Shown: positions 29,536 through 41,754, counted from the first letter of the stretch. The stretch: 64,000 bases of DNA from Peronospora farinosa (GCA_947646735.1 CANTFK010000180.1:1-64000); one strand, 5' to 3'. Translations and numbers: made by a program. Notes: a model not told the origin generated them from the sequence alone.

Positions 29536-31308
29536 ATGACTATGGGAAAGAAAAATTTGTTGAATTTTCTTTCATTCAACAATTACGCTATGACAAAGTC
29601 AATGCGCGTCGCTGCTAAGGCAGCCAAGAGCTCGGCTGCACGCCTGTGTGCAGCCGCTACTGAGGCTTCACAGCCTCAGCAAGCAGACACTAATGTGTCT
29701 GCTGGAAGTCAACATCAGCCTGCAACGCCTGTTGCAGGTTCACGTAGCGCTTCGCCACGTGAAGATGTTGACCCAGAGTTAGTCGTCGACTACTCTGGTG
29801 AGTCGGATCACGCATCCGGCTCAAAGTCACCTATTCCACTCCCGGGCTCTCCCCGGGGTGATACCTCGTCGTCTAATGCTACGAAGAGGGATCGTGGTAC
29901 ATTGAGTGAATCAATGTACCGTGAAATGTTCGGGTCGTCTGATGAATCAGACGACTCGCCAAACGAGTCGAAGGATAGTGACTCGGGTAGGGTCGGTAAG
30001 GGTGATGTCAGTGCTTCTACTGACATCAATGCACGTTGTGTCGGTACTTCTGTTGACACTAATGCTCGTGGTGTCGGTACTTCTGTTGACACCACGCAGG
30101 AGGCTTTAGACCGCAACGTATTGCGTCTTGCTCCTGATCGCAAGCCATGGATGCTACCTAAGCATCTGCTTGATCGTTGGTCTGGAAAGACCAACGAACG
30201 GTTTCCCATACCGTTGTTTGATGCGTCAAAGCTTCATGGCCTTGACGCCAGTGCGAAGAACTTTCGCACTGAGAACGATTATTACATCGATGTAGTCCTT
30301 GAACATCGATGGTATGGCCCACACAAGAAGCGTGAGGCCGACGCGTTCCTCCAATCTTGGAACGCGTTTATCGCCAACGTTTTAAACGTTGGGAAAGAGG
30401 CTTGGTTTCAAAGACTTTTTGCTAGCCGCAAGAAGTTTGAGAAACGAAGTACTTCCGGTGCATGCTATCGTTTGCACTGGTTATCTAGAGAGGCAGGCCT
30501 GTTATGCCTCTCTTGGAGCGACCCATGCCCGGGGTGCCTGAGCACCTCATCAAGAGCACCTAATGAGGCGTACCTCCTTACTGAGCCCTGGTGGAGGGCT
30601 CGCATCTCTTCTGAGATGCGTGAAGGGATTGCTACTTTGCAATCCCTTTACGAACGCGCTGGGCACTCGTTTTCCGATGGTCCTTCACCATCGGGTGCCC
30701 CTTGTCTTACTGTTCGACAAAGCCGGGAACATCGGCCATTAGTTGGGCCCGAGGTTCCCAGCTATCCGCCGAAGGCGGATAGCCACGCCACCGGACGAGA
30801 TAACTCGTCCGACGTCCCTTCACATCGCGGTGCTTTAGTAAGCGTTCCACGAGGAAGCGCTTCCCACCATGGAAGTCCACCAGCGGATGCGGTGGTGGAG
30901 GGAAAACCCTGTCCGATTCTTTCATCGGACTTGGCTGCTGAGTTAGACGGGTTTACCCGTGTAACTCGTGAGCTCCGTTGTGATGTTGATCACGAACGGG
31001 ATAAGCGTCGCCGCTTAGAGGACATTGTGCGACAGCTTGGGTTTGACCATGAGAGGTCTCGGGCGAACAATGCTGTCGCACTATTGGAGAATGAGCGGCG
31101 ACTTCATTCTCTGAGTAATGAGCTGGAGACAGCTCGTCAGAAGATCGTCCAATATCATGGGAAGATCTCATCTCTACACGACCAGATATCGAATCTGGTT
31201 CGTGACAACAAGAATCTGAAGGGGATTCTTGAGAGTAATGGCTATGTTCGTCGTTCGAAGAAGCCGCGTACTGAACGTACGGACGAAGACGTCCCACGTA
31301 AAACGTAG
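29536..31308 (+). CDS. antisense ORF protein of element C
   Basis: This intact 590-residue ORF lies opposite to gag-pol, with its ATG 42 bp inside the 3' LTR. It overlaps both the chromodomain and the spacer before it. Features in order: an Ala/Ser-rich start; an acidic motif VDPELVVDY (shared with B); a Ser/Asp-rich stretch; RFPIPLF (shared with B); a segment with SWNAFI and LLCLSWSDPCPGC (about 321-334) resembling the SWCAFI and LCFVHVNEGCRSC segment of the A protein; and a long C-terminal coiled coil (about 464-575) ending in basic residues. The frame has no stop although pol on the other strand has one inside the overlap. Function unknown. Confidence 0.72.
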   Translation: MTMGKKNLLNFLSFNNYAMTKSMRVAAKAAKSSAARLCAAATEASQPQQADTNVSAGSQHQPATPVAGSRSASPREDVDPELVVDYSGESDHASGSKSPIPLPGSPRGDTSSSNATKRDRGTLSESMYREMFGSSDESDDSPNESKDSDSGRVGKGDVSASTDINARCVGTSVDTNARGVGTSVDTTQEALDRNVLRLAPDRKPWMLPKHLLDRWSGKTNERFPIPLFDASKLHGLDASAKNFRTENDYYIDVVLEHRWYGPHKKREADAFLQSWNAFIANVLNVGKEAWFQRLFASRKKFEKRSTSGACYRLHWLSREAGLLCLSWSDPCPGCLSTSSRAPNEAYLLTEPWWRARISSEMREGIATLQSLYERAGHSFSDGPSPSGAPCLTVRQSREHRPLVGPEVPSYPPKADSHATGRDNSSDVPSHRGALVSVPRGSASHHGSPPADAVVEGKPCPILSSDLAAELDGFTRVTRELRCDVDHERDKRRRLEDIVRQLGFDHERSRANNAVALLENERRLHSLSNELETARQKIVQYHGKISSLHDQISNLVRDNKNLKGILESNGYVRRSKKPRTERTDEDVPRKT

Positions 31309-31807
31309 GATGCGTACGCATCCTGCGTGGCAACTCGATCGTGTATGCGTTGCCTAGGCGGCGCAATACACGAAACGGGCCGATGTACTTGGGCAACAAT
31401 TTATTGCTGCCCACGTTAGTCACTACATGTTTAGGTAGGTTTACTGTTGACAGTAAAACTAAATCACCTTCAATGAATGTCTGAGCATTTACCCTTCCAT
31501 TATTGTCTGCGTTTCGTTTTTGCTTGTCCACCGCTTCCGCGATGAAATCTTGCACGAAACGGACTACCGCTTCACGAGTCAGCAGGAAATCCTTAGCTGA
31601 CTCGTTGCTTTTGGCTGCAGTGCACTGTGAATGCACTGCAGAGATATCGGTTACTAATTCAGTGAGAACATTACTGTTCTCACTTGTGATACCTCGAACG
31701 ATGCTGATATCTTCAGCATCGTTGTCAGTAAGAGCGTCATCGCTCTTACTTTCTTCCTCTTCACCGAAGTCGAATGGTACGACTTCGGTTACTTTCGCGT
31801 CGACCAT
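30707..31807 (-). pseudogene. pol: integrase C-terminus and chromodomain of element C (one in-frame stop)
   Basis: The frame runs from 31,807 through the integrase C-terminal region (IEGDLVLLSTVNLP, FIGPF-like [21 protein letters not shown]) and a Ser/His-rich spacer. A stop interrupts it at 30,953-30,955. The same frame then continues into a chromodomain (KRFLVERLLKHRDV ... LVRWRGYPPSADSWEP) that ends at 30,707. The in-frame stop falls inside the region overlapped by the antisense ORF and leaves that ORF open. Confidence 0.88.
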
Positions 31808-34227
31808 AACGTCGTCGCGTGATGAGCAAGAGCCAGATTGGTTCTCGCTCGAGCGAGTTCCTCCCCCCTTGAATTAGAGTCACCTTCTACTAAGGTGGGG
31901 ACACGTGGATGGCGAAGGCCATTCACGTAGAACGGTGTATGCGTCGTAGAAGCATGCGCTGAGTTGTTGATGGCGAATTCGACCATCGACAAGAACTCAC
32001 TACAACTCGTAAACGAGTGGACGTACCCTCGAAGAATCTCTTCGAGGACGCGATTGGCGCGTTCAGTCTGACCATCAGTTTCTGGATGGTCAGAAGTAGA
32101 CATTGTGAGACGTGTTCCAAGTGTTTGGAACACGGAACGCCAAAACTCAGCCGTGAACCGGGGGTCCCTATCGGACACAAGATCACGGGGTAAACCGTGC
32201 AGTCGAAAGATTGTATCGATAAACACTCGAGCACAGCCCTCTGCTGTGATCGACTCAGGTACAGCAACAAGATGTTCCATCTTGCTGAACCTGTCTACAA
32301 ACACGAGAATACCATTATTCCCGTGAGCGTCTTTGGGATACCCAAAGACGAAGTCCATTGATACGGACTCCCAGCACTCTGCCGGAACAGGTAGAGGCTG
32401 CAATGGTTCACGGAGTGAAGGACTAGGCTTCACTCGTTGACACACCTCGCAAGCACGCAAGTACTTGCGCACAAACTTATACTGGCGTGGCCAGTAAAAG
32501 TCGCGACTGACCGTGAGGTAAGTTTTCTCACGGCCGCGATGCCCACTTATTGGTGCATCGTGACATATAAACATGATCCGTAACCTGAGATCATGTTGTG
32601 GCGGTACAACGACACGAGGCGTGTCGTTGTTGACGGCTGTGTAGTACAGTAAGCCGTCCCGCTGGGTAAATCGATCGAGAGAAGATCGATACATGGCAGG
32701 CAAGCGCTTCTTAGCTTGCGTGGATGGGTCCTTGAGGTACTCCATCAGGCGTACAAGATCATTATCTTGTGCGCATGCCCTTCTAATGTCGTCGAGTAAA
32801 CTCGACGACAAGATGCTGGTACTCAGCGTGGCGACAGTGGTGTTTACATCACTGTCGGATTGCACAGTCGGCTCAAGGTCAGGCCGACGTGAAAGAGCAT
32901 CGGCGACGACGTTAAGTCGTCCCGGCTTATACCCCACGGAGAAGTTGTACTCCGCGAAGAACGACAACCATCTCGCCATTCGCTTCGAGAGGTGTGGACT
33001 ATTTACAGCCGTGCGTAGTGACGCACGGTTTGTATATACAATGAACGGTCTATCTCCTAAGAGATAGACGCGAAACTTAGCCAGTGCATACTTCATGGCA
33101 AGGAGTTCTTTGTCATGCACCGGGTAATTGCGCTCAGCCGGTTGCAGCTGACGCGATTGATAACAGACGACACGCTCGGCGCCGTCTGTATCGTATTGCA
33201 TCAGTGCGCAGCCGATTGCAAAATCACTGGCGTCACAGACCACATGAAATGGTCTGTTTTGATCGGCAATCGCCAACACTGGCGATTGCATCAATCTTTG
33301 CTTGATACGTTCAAAGGAACGCTGACAATCAGCGTTCCAGTTCCACTTTACATTTTTCTTGAGTAAACAAGAAAGATGTACTGTCATTTCGGCGTAATTG
33401 CGCGAGTACTTTTGCAAGTACGCCGCTAGCCCAAGGAACTTCCTTAGTCCCTTGACATCGACTGGCACTGGCCAGTCGGTGATCGCCTTGATCTTTTCTG
33501 GATCAGGGCGTACGCCGTTCTTTCCGACGATGCACCCAAGAAGTGGTATTTCGCTAGCTGCAAATATACACTTCTTGAGGTTGGCGTACAACTTATGCTC
33601 TCGCATAAGTGTAAGAACCTTACGGACGTGGAGTCTATGGACTTCCACGTCTGTTTTCCCGTCCATAGCCCGACTATGGACGAACACATCATTGAAGTAA
33701 CTCGGTGCGAATTCGCGCACCGGTCTCAATAGATGTGAAACACATCTATTGAATGTGGCTGGTGCATTACTAAGCCCTTGCGGCATCACCAACCATTCCC
33801 AGAGCATACCACTGGGAGTGCTCACTGCTGTGTACGGGATGTCCCGTTCACGCATTAGAATCTGATAGAAACCATCCATCAGATCCATGGACGAAAAGAT
33901 GGCACTCTTAGACATACCATCTATGATCACGTCCTTTCTCGGTATCGGCGTTTGCGCCGGTATCGTTGCAGCGTTCATCTTATTGAACGCGTGCACTATC
34001 CGCCACCCTCCTGTGGCCTTGCGCACACAGAAGGTCGGAGAGCTGTGAGGTGAAGTTGACTCCCTCACATGGCCCGCTGCTAGGCGATCGGCAAAGAACT
34101 TGCCGATCGCCTCGACCTGTTCCCGAAGCAGTGGCCACTGCTTCATGACACAATATTTTGTGCCAGGGACAAGGTAGATCTCGTGTCGAGTACCTTTATC
34201 CTTACGGAACGGATTCAGGGAATACAT
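31789..34227 (-). pseudogene. pol: RT, RNase H and integrase core of element C
   Basis: This is an 812-codon frame. RT has [16 protein letters not shown] and a catalytic-site variant YFND (Tyr-Phe-Asn-Asp) near plus-strand 33,690, where the first Asp of the usual YFDD is replaced; this would be expected to abolish polymerisation. RNase H follows ([14 protein letters not shown], then YTNRASL in place of [17 protein letters not shown] [10 protein letters not shown]), then integrase with zinc site (SGHRGREKTY ... CEVCQR) and D,D,E residues ([26 protein letters not shown]). Shifts connect it to the neighbouring frames at both ends with overlaps of 19-26 bp. Confidence 0.9.
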
Positions 34228-35400
34228 CCTTGAATTCGACTAAATCCTTATACAAAGGATTTGACTTCAGCGACTCCCAGGATTGCGATGTATATCGCTC
34301 AATCCGAGTCTTCTCATCAAGGACACTCTCGTCCATTGATGAGCTGCTGAGAACCCGTTCGTTCTCGGCAAAAACTGTTGCTGACCGAATGTCAGTCATG
34401 TACTCGTCCTCTGCGACGAGCACACAGATCTGCTTGACTTTGCCACTACGCAGATCACGCAAGAACCTTTTAGGTTCTAGCGTAGGCAACTGAGTTATCT
34501 CCGAAGTTAACTTAGGAGGCGCGATCAGATCAAGCGTATAAGCGCCCACGTTTGATCCGTCATTAACCAAGACGTTTAACGTCTCGGTTACTTCCTGGGG
34601 ACTTATTCCCTCAGGGCACTGGGGACTTATTCCCTCAGTGATCATTTCCTGGGGACTTATTCCCGCAGGCTCGATGGAACCTGTTCCATCGACTTCCTTT
34701 AGCTGTGGTGGCGCAACCACAGCGAGATCCTCTACGATCAACTCTTCAGTTGATCTAGGATTACCGTGTTGCCGCTTCTGGGCAACCGGTTTACTCTTCG
34801 GTGAATGCTGCCCTCTAGGCGAGCATTCATGTCCCGGTCCACTCGACTTGTTCGAGTGGTGGACCTTCGGCGCTGCCTGTGCTTGTGCACAGCCGCCGGC
34901 AGCTTGCTCCACAGCGTGACTGTCTGTCACGCTGAGTTCTTGTGCAGTCGTACTAACGACCGAACCACAAGTGAGGCCATCACACTCACTCGTAGTACAT
35001 TCACACGCTTGTGAACGCTCCAAGACATTCATCAGATGGCCATCTGATGAAGCGGCAGGCATCTTCACGGTTCGATGCTGCCAGCTGACCCATGGCTCGT
35101 ACCTTCTGAGCCATGGTAATCCTAGGATGACATCAAATTTGTCATCCAGATCAAGTACGATGAAATCATCATCGTACTTTTTGCCTTCAAGCGTGTAGTG
35201 AATTCCCACTACACGTTTCTTTACTTTTACGGATGCGCCAGTTGCAAGGCGCACCGTCATCCTCGTTGGAGGGGTCTCGCGCTCAACATATTTGAGCCTA
35301 CGATCATCTAGCGATTGGCGTCAAACAAAGTTGTTCGAAGCCCCACAATCAACTAGGGCGCGAAGTGACATGTTCTTTGTCACTTAGATCTTCAATGTGA
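34202..35400 (-). pseudogene. pol: protease region and linker of element C
   Basis: The protease N-terminus (about 35,400-35,330 on the minus strand) reads LRALVDCGASNNFV and is followed at once by a stop. The frame continues from 35,260 with the rest of the protease (FDVILGLPWLRRYEPW) and a linker with three GISPQ-type repeats (about 34,595-34,675). The catalytic triad reads DCGA instead of the usual DSGA. It ends in the RT N-terminal extension (QSWESLKSNPLY). Confidence 0.8.
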
Positions 35401-35498
35401 TGAGGGATACCTCATCACTGGGAGCGGCAACACACAGTGACTGTGTGTTGGGAGCAACCTTCGTCAAGAGTCCCGCGAACTCTCTTGACGTTGCTGGA

Positions 35499-35539
35499 TC
35501 AGTAGGGCGCTCCGCCCCTACTGACCCCGACCGTTTTTT
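35499..35539 (-). promoter_or_regulatory. candidate -1 frameshift signal (element C)
   Basis: A-AAA-AAC in the gag phase is followed by an eight-base spacer and an 8-bp stem, TCAGTAGG pairing with CCTACTGA. Relative to element A the outer pair has changed from C-G to T-A on both arms, so pairing is kept by a compensatory change. Confidence 0.75.
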
Positions 35540-36700
35540 GATGGTCCACCACGTTGTTGCGATTTCGCAGCAACGTGGGACCCATGTCTCTGGCCCTTCT
35601 TGGCAGACGGTCGATCGTCACTCCCGGTGTTACGAGACACTGGGCGTGGGGCACTACACTCATAAGCGTAGTGGCCCAACTTCTGACAGCGATTGCACTT
35701 TTGCAATCGCTTGTACCCTGGAGAGCGAGGTCGCTCGCTCTCTACATAGGAGAGGTCCATTGGTTCTGGACCTCTGCCCTCCTGTCGTCTCGGTGGACGA
35801 TAGGATCCCGAGTGGACGTAAGCCTGTTGTAGGCTAAAGTCCTCCTGTTCCGCTGCAGAGATCGCTTGATCCAGCGATTCTAGTTCCAAGCGGAACAGGT
35901 GGGTCTTGACAGGAACATCTGTCAGACCCTTGATGAACACAGTAACCTGCGTGTTCATCGATTGGGTTCAGTACGATACAACTAACGAGGTATCGCACGT
36001 GTTGGGCGTAAGCGTGTATATCACGCTTACCCTGTTTTAAATCCAGGAGCTCAGCCCGAGCCCTGAAGTCGGCGCGAGGCGGTTCAAACGTGTGTTTGAG
36101 CCGCGCCTTGAAGACGTCATACGTTGGGAAAACGTATGGGTCGTGCAGTTTGAGCCCTAAGGCCCAAGCTTTGGCACGTCCTGCCAAGTTCGACATGGCG
36201 AACTTGACCTTCATCGCATCGTCATTGATGCAACGAGCCTCAATGGCATCGTCGAGCTCGACGAACCATCTCAACAAGGAGTCGCTTTCGACTGCCTTGT
36301 ACTTGGAGACATCAATCTTCAAGGACTCGGGTCGACGTGTATACGTCGACCCGGCAGCAACAGCACTAGCCTGCTGTTGTCTCAACAGTTCAGACTGTTG
36401 AGCACCCTGCTGCATCAACAAGTCAGCTTGTTGAGCGCCTTGTTCTCTCAACAGGTCAACCTGTTGAGAACCTTGCTCCTCTAGCAAGGTGAGTTTCTTT
36501 ACAACTTCGTCAAGTTTATGTTGTATGAACTTGGCGATGGTTGCATGTTGGTCGTCTCCGCTAAGAGAGAGCAACATGGCACCAACGGCAGGGTTGCCGA
36601 TGGTTTCAGCCATACGCTGAACCGCATTCCATTCGAGGTCACTCAAATGGCGGAAATCATCACGCGTTGCGTGATGACGTTCATCACCCACTGATTCCAT
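35518..36700 (-). pseudogene. gag: gag of element C (one frameshift)
   Basis: The N-terminal part starts near 36,700 (MESVGDERHH). It contains a heptad-like repeat LLxQQGAQQ three to four times (about 36,400-36,480), probably a coiled coil, and a capsid block (LLRWFVELDDAIEARCI, KAWALGLKLHDPYVFPT). A frameshift near 35,940-35,958 leads into the C-terminal part with zinc knuckle CNRCQKLGHYAYEC and a basic end. The stop (35,518-35,520) lies in the frameshift-signal stem. Confidence 0.88.
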
Positions 36701-36747
36701 AGCGGGTGGTGCGGTGGTCGCTGAACGGACCACGAAGTGCTACCAGG

Positions 36748-37207
36748 TGTAACGGGGCATCCTCCGACTATACTAATTACAGTATAGTCTACTTGCACTG
36801 ATTACAGTGAAAGCAGGTGCCTCAATTACCTCTCTTACACAAGAGGCAGAGGAAGCTTTACTTCTAAATAAAGGCTTAGAAGTAGAGGAAATGAAAAACT
36901 GTAAATAATATAGTTAACTATCTTAATAAACTAATCTGTTATAACCTATGTTAACTATATTAAACTACAACTATGTATGTCGACAACTTGCCCTCCACTC
37001 ATTGCGCGCGTCCATCGGTCATTGGTCAGCGCGTTGGTTGATATGATGGCCCATATCAACCAATAAGAGGGCATCTCCAACTTCAAGGAGATCTAGGAAC
37101 AATATTATAAGAAAAGGTAATATTGTCAAAATATTATTAGTTGTAATAATATTTTATTGACACTTCATATAAGTGTCAATATTATGTAACGAGCTCACCC
37201 CGTTACA
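36748..37207 (-). repeat. C 5' LTR
   Basis: This 460-bp partner of 29,035-29,493 is flanked outside by CGACC at 37,208-37,212 and inside by the primer site. Confidence 0.95.
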
Positions 37208-37483
37208 CGACCAATGCACCAGTCTTGTTCCTTGTCATCTCTATTTATGCCGTGTTTGCAGTTATGAGAGACTTACGGCGACATACATCTGACAATGAAG
37301 CCAATTCTGCGGTATGTCATATCCTTCAGGACGGACAGCTTCTTCAGGAAATAATGGGAGGCGCAAAGTACAAACGTCGTCTCACTATTAACCACGTGGA
37401 AGAGCAAAGGGTTGTCAATGTCCTTGGACGACGTCCATGCAACCAGTTACTTGACCGATTTCGGCTACATTGATGTCATGATT

Positions 37484-37710
37484 TAAAGTAAATGGAGGTT
37501 CTTAACAACTTGATGATAAAACGGAAAGTGGTTATATATAGGTCATTAGTTCACAAAGAGCTACCTCTAAGCCTATCCTTTTGTAGAAGCTTCAATGCTT
37601 CAACAATGACGTCAATCTATGACGCCATTCCTTAACGTCTTACGATGACGTCACAAACACGAATACCTTACCGGCATGTGGATACATATCGAGGCGTCGT
37701 CTTGACAACA
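37484..37710 (-). repeat. E 3' LTR
   Basis: This 227-bp LTR has about five substitutions compared with the 5' LTR and contains ACGTCA-type short repeats around 37,600-37,660. Confidence 0.92.
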
Positions 37711-37843
37711 CTCCCACTCGACTCGATGGTGTACCGCGCTTAAATTCCCAACTTGTTTCGAATATTACAAACTGCACCGCGGCAATGGGCTTTGTCATGA
37801 TATCAGCTAGCATGTCTTGTGTCGGGCAATGCTCCAGCACCAC

Positions 37844-39624
37844 TCAAGCATCTTCGACCTTCTCACACACGAAGTGGTAGCGGCTGTCGATGTGTTTGCT
37901 GCGCTTGTGGGACTTCGAGTTCTTGGCGAGCGCAATGGCACCTTGAATGTACTCGTAAATCTTGACTGCTTCATTTTTCGCTATTTCACCAATCTCACAC
38001 ATGAACACCTTAGGCCATACCGTTTCTTGCGTTGATTCCGACAGCGCCATGTACTCTGCTTCTGTAAATGATAGTGCCACCGTCCGTTGCTTCTTGCTCC
38101 TCCAGCTGATACATCCGCTGTTCATCATGAACGCGTAGCCACTTGTACTTCTTCGTGACTCGATGTCACCGCATCCAAGTAACCTTGGATCCCGTTCTCA
38201 TTGTTCGCTTGGCTCAATGCCATGTTTCTTCGTTCCTTGAATGTACCTGTAGACCCTTTTGAGTGCTTTCCAGTGAGTTTGTCACGGGTCTGCTGGAAAC
38301 TGGCTCAGCACTCCCACTGCATCTGCGAGATCCGGACGTGTGCCGACAATTAGGTACATGAGGCATCCCACTGCGTTTTAATAAGAAACGTTTGCCATTG
38401 TTTCTTCATGTTTGCAGCCTCCTTCGCACATGTCCTTGGTTTACTTTAGCCCTGGATCTTGCGGTGTCTTGACGGATTTACTGTTCTCCATGCTAAACTT
38501 ACTCATAATGTCTTTAGTGAACTTGGTCTGTCGAATAGACACCTTTCCCGTCGCCGTATCTTGATCGATCTCCATCTCCAGAAAGAACCTTACTTGCCCA
38601 TGTCAGTCATTTTAAATCGGTCACGCAGGGCCTGATTTTTATCTTGGAGGATGTTGTTGTGCTGCTAGCGAGAACCAAATCATCGACGTAGAGCGCCACA
38701 AAAGTCATGTCTTGGCAATCTCGCTTATAGTAGATGCAGTGGTCTGACTCACACTTCTTGAACCTCATTGTTAGCATAAACTCATCGATGGTCTATGTTC
38801 TACATGCGTGGTCACTGTTTTTAACCATACAGTGAACGCTTGAGCTTGCACACGAAGTCTGGGTGGCCTTGATCGATAAAGCCATCCGGTTGCGCCATAT
38901 AGATGTCTTCGTCTATAAGTCCGTGCAGGAATGCTGTCTTCACGTCCATCTGGTGCACTGTGAGCTTGTACTTGGCAGCCAAACTGATCAAAATCCTGAT
39001 AAATGTTAATTTAGCCATCGGCGCAAAGGTCTCCTCGTAGTCAATGCCATGCTTCTGTGAAAATCCCTTGGCCACAAGTCGCGCCTTGAACCGCTCAATC
39101 TCACCTGATTGATTTTCTTTAACGCTAAACACCCATCTGTGGCCAATTGCCTTGCGTCCATTTGGTAGTGGGACGAGAATTCATGTCTTGTTCTTGTAAA
39201 GCGATGCCATCTCCGAGTCGCACGCATCCTTCCACTTAGCTGCGTCGCTGGATTCCATTGCCGACTGAAACGTAGTCGGAATTTCTCCAACTGAATCCAC
39301 GACGTAGGCACTTTCATACCCGTCTCTTCCCTCTGCTGCTGCAGACATCTCTTTCAGTGTCTGACGACCAATTTGCGACGCGTAGCGCTTGGCGCTCGGC
39401 GTTTCAGTAGCGTTTTCCAGTGACTGCGTCCGCGGGTGTCGCTTGCTGCCGGGGGCAAAATCTTTTTCCCGCGCAGATTCGTCTTCGTTTTCGCTAGAAC
39501 TGGACAAAAAAATCTGAATCTGGGGCATCTTCTTCTTCATGTTGTAGATCCACAAATATGCATATTCACGTTTCCCACCGTTAAAAGCGTCTTCCATGAA
39601 CTGAGCGTCACGGCTTATCAACAA
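37844..39624 (-). pseudogene. pol: copia RT and RNase H (broken)
   Basis: RT fragments read FKARLVAKGFSQKHGIDY and FAPMAKLTFIRILISLAA (39,132-38,821) and LYVDDLVLAS (near 38,680). RNase H shows the copia pattern [25 protein letters not shown] and [10 protein letters not shown] (38,128-37,844). Between them the frame changes several times. Upstream (39,624-39,181) lies the integrase-RT linker. Confidence 0.88.
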
Positions 39625-39882
39625 GCGACTGCTGTCCAGATCTTCGAACCGATATGCTTTAGCATCTTTCGAATACCCGAGGCAAGGACATCACACCGAT
39701 TCTGAGTCAATTATGGACCGTTTTTCCTTCGGATCATGCACGTACGCGTGGCATTCGAACACCTTGAGGTTTAAAAACAATAATTTCTTGCCTTTCTATA
39801 CCTGGTACGGGGATTTGTCTTGCCCGATGGCGCGTGTCGAACAACGGTTTCGAAGAAACGTGGCCGTCATCACTGCTTCGCC

Positions 39883-41556
39883 TCAATACGTTATAGACAA
39901 TCCGAAGTTCTCCAGCATACAGCGGGCACATTCCACCAGCGTACGGTACGTCCGTTCTGCCACTCCATTCAGCTGAGGCGTATACGGGGGTCTAAATTTT
40001 TGCTCAATGAAGCGATCCTTGCAAAGCTTGGCCATCGCTCCTGAAGTGTACTTGCCACCTTTGTCACTGCGCAAAGTCTTGATGCGTTGACCAGTTTGGG
40101 TTTCATCCAACGCAACAAACTCCGCAAGCTTGGTCGCTACCTCGGACTTGCTTCGCATCAAGTACACCACGCAAAAGTGCGACTTGTCGTCAATATATGT
40201 GACGAAAAAGCGCTTGTCCCCTAACGTCGAAGTCTTCATGAGACCGCACACGTCACTGTGATTTACTCCCAGAACTTCCGTAGAATAGATTGGCGAGGAA
40301 TTAGCAAATTTGACTCGCGTTTGCTTGCCAAGAGCGCATCCATCACAAAGCTCCCACTGCTTTACCGACTTGATGTCGATGCCTATCCCGTAGTTCTTCT
40401 TTACCATATCGCTTAGACCTCCATAGCCGATGTGGCCAAGTCGAAGGTGCCAGAGGTACGAAGTGGTGTTCCTTTTGCGATCCTTCGAATTTGCTGCATT
40501 GGCCTCGTCAGGCATCATCGGCGTCATGCACAGCTTAGAAAGACCTTTTTCTTCGCGAGTACCGAGCTTCCACTTCAGACCTTTCGTAATCACGAAGCAT
40601 CCGTCGCACTCGAAGTTTACTGGCCATACGTCCTTAGTAAATATTTCGACTGAAAACAAGTTCTTAGATAACTTCACACGTTCGTCAGTAAACCCCACTT
40701 AACACCATGTGCTGTCTTCGTTGACATGACAATGTCGCCGGTTCTCACAGCTTGGACTATACCATCGTCTGCGAAATGCACGTCCACGGGAATTACCTTC
40801 TTAAAGTTCTTCATAAATGTTTTGGAATTTGTCATGTGCTGCGTCGCATTTAAGTCGACCAGCCACACTCCGCTTGACTTTGTAACACCCGTTATACCAC
40901 TTACCGAGAACAAATAGTCGCCAGAATAGTCTTCACTCTGCGCGATTGTCGCTCGCTGCGTCCTCTTTCGCTGCGAGTTCTCTTGAATCCTCATTGGACA
41001 CTTGGCGATCCAATGCTCACCGCAATAATGACAAGCACACGCTTTCTTTGCCTGCCTTCCTTTGCTCTTCATGTTGCCACTTGTCATGAGCACTTGACCT
41101 TGGCGCAGCTCCGTCGATGCCACCACCTTGTTCCTTACGCTTCATGTCCTCATGCAGCAGCCGAGACGTCACTAGCTCCCACGGCAGTGTATCGGAACGC
41201 GATTCCAATGCCGTGATGAGGAGATGGTACGACTCACTCAAGCTTCCAAGAAGCGTGATCACCAAGTCGTCTTCGCTGACCGAAGCACCAACCACGTCGA
41301 GCTGCTCCGCCAGGGTCTTGACTTTGTTGATATTCTCCAGCATACCATCATCTTCCTCCATCATCGTTGTGATGAAGCGTCGACGAAGAAATAGCTTGTT
41401 AGCGAGGCTCCTCTTCTCGAAGCTTCCTTCCAGTCGTGAACATGCATCATGCACGCCACTTGCCGACCGGATAAGCGGTAGCTGCGAGTCCTCCATCGCG
41501 AGACAGATGATTGTTAGTGCTTTGCGCGACTTCCTCTTGTAAATTTTCTGGTCCAA
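39883..41556 (-). pseudogene. copia gag, protease and integrase (broken)
   Basis: Gag (41,556-41,017) has the UBN2-type pattern (ENINKVKTLAEQLDVVG, ITLLGSLSESYHLL). The zinc knuckle is damaged: CHYCGEHWIAKC has lost residues between Cys 2 and His. The protease motif reads DLNATQHM where copia elements have DSGATxHM, so two catalytic-loop residues are changed. Integrase (40,698-39,883) retains a zinc site (HLRLGHIGYGGL ... CDGCALGK) and catalytic residues (SDVCG, LRSDKGGKY, PQLNGVAERTYRT). Confidence 0.88.
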
Positions 41557-41754
41557 CGCGTTAGCGCAGTGCTCCAGCTTAACCTCTCCACTGACGACGT
41601 CCCACAGATCACGCTCTTATAGCACCATTTGCATCTTGAATTTCCACGTGTGAAAGTTAGTTCCGTCGAACTTTCCGATGCGCGTGTTCAGCGTGTTTTC
41701 CATATCGAAGGCGTTAGGTCTTGGGCAGAGTCTGCGGGGCTTGGGCTTATAACC

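Larger units (their letters stand above)
29035..37207 (-). mobile_element. Element C: Ty3/gypsy chromovirus, third family
   Basis: This 8,173-bp element lies on the minus strand between LTRs 36,748-37,207 (5') and 29,035-29,493 (3') and is flanked by CGACC on both sides (29,030-29,034 and 37,208-37,212). The primer site (minus-strand TGGTAGCA, 36,738-36,745) is the same as in A and B. A long purine tract (complement of 29,494-29,508) precedes the 3' LTR. gag and pol contain about six stops or shifts. The LTRs differ by about eight substitutions (near 2%). The antisense ORF is open. Confidence 0.96.
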
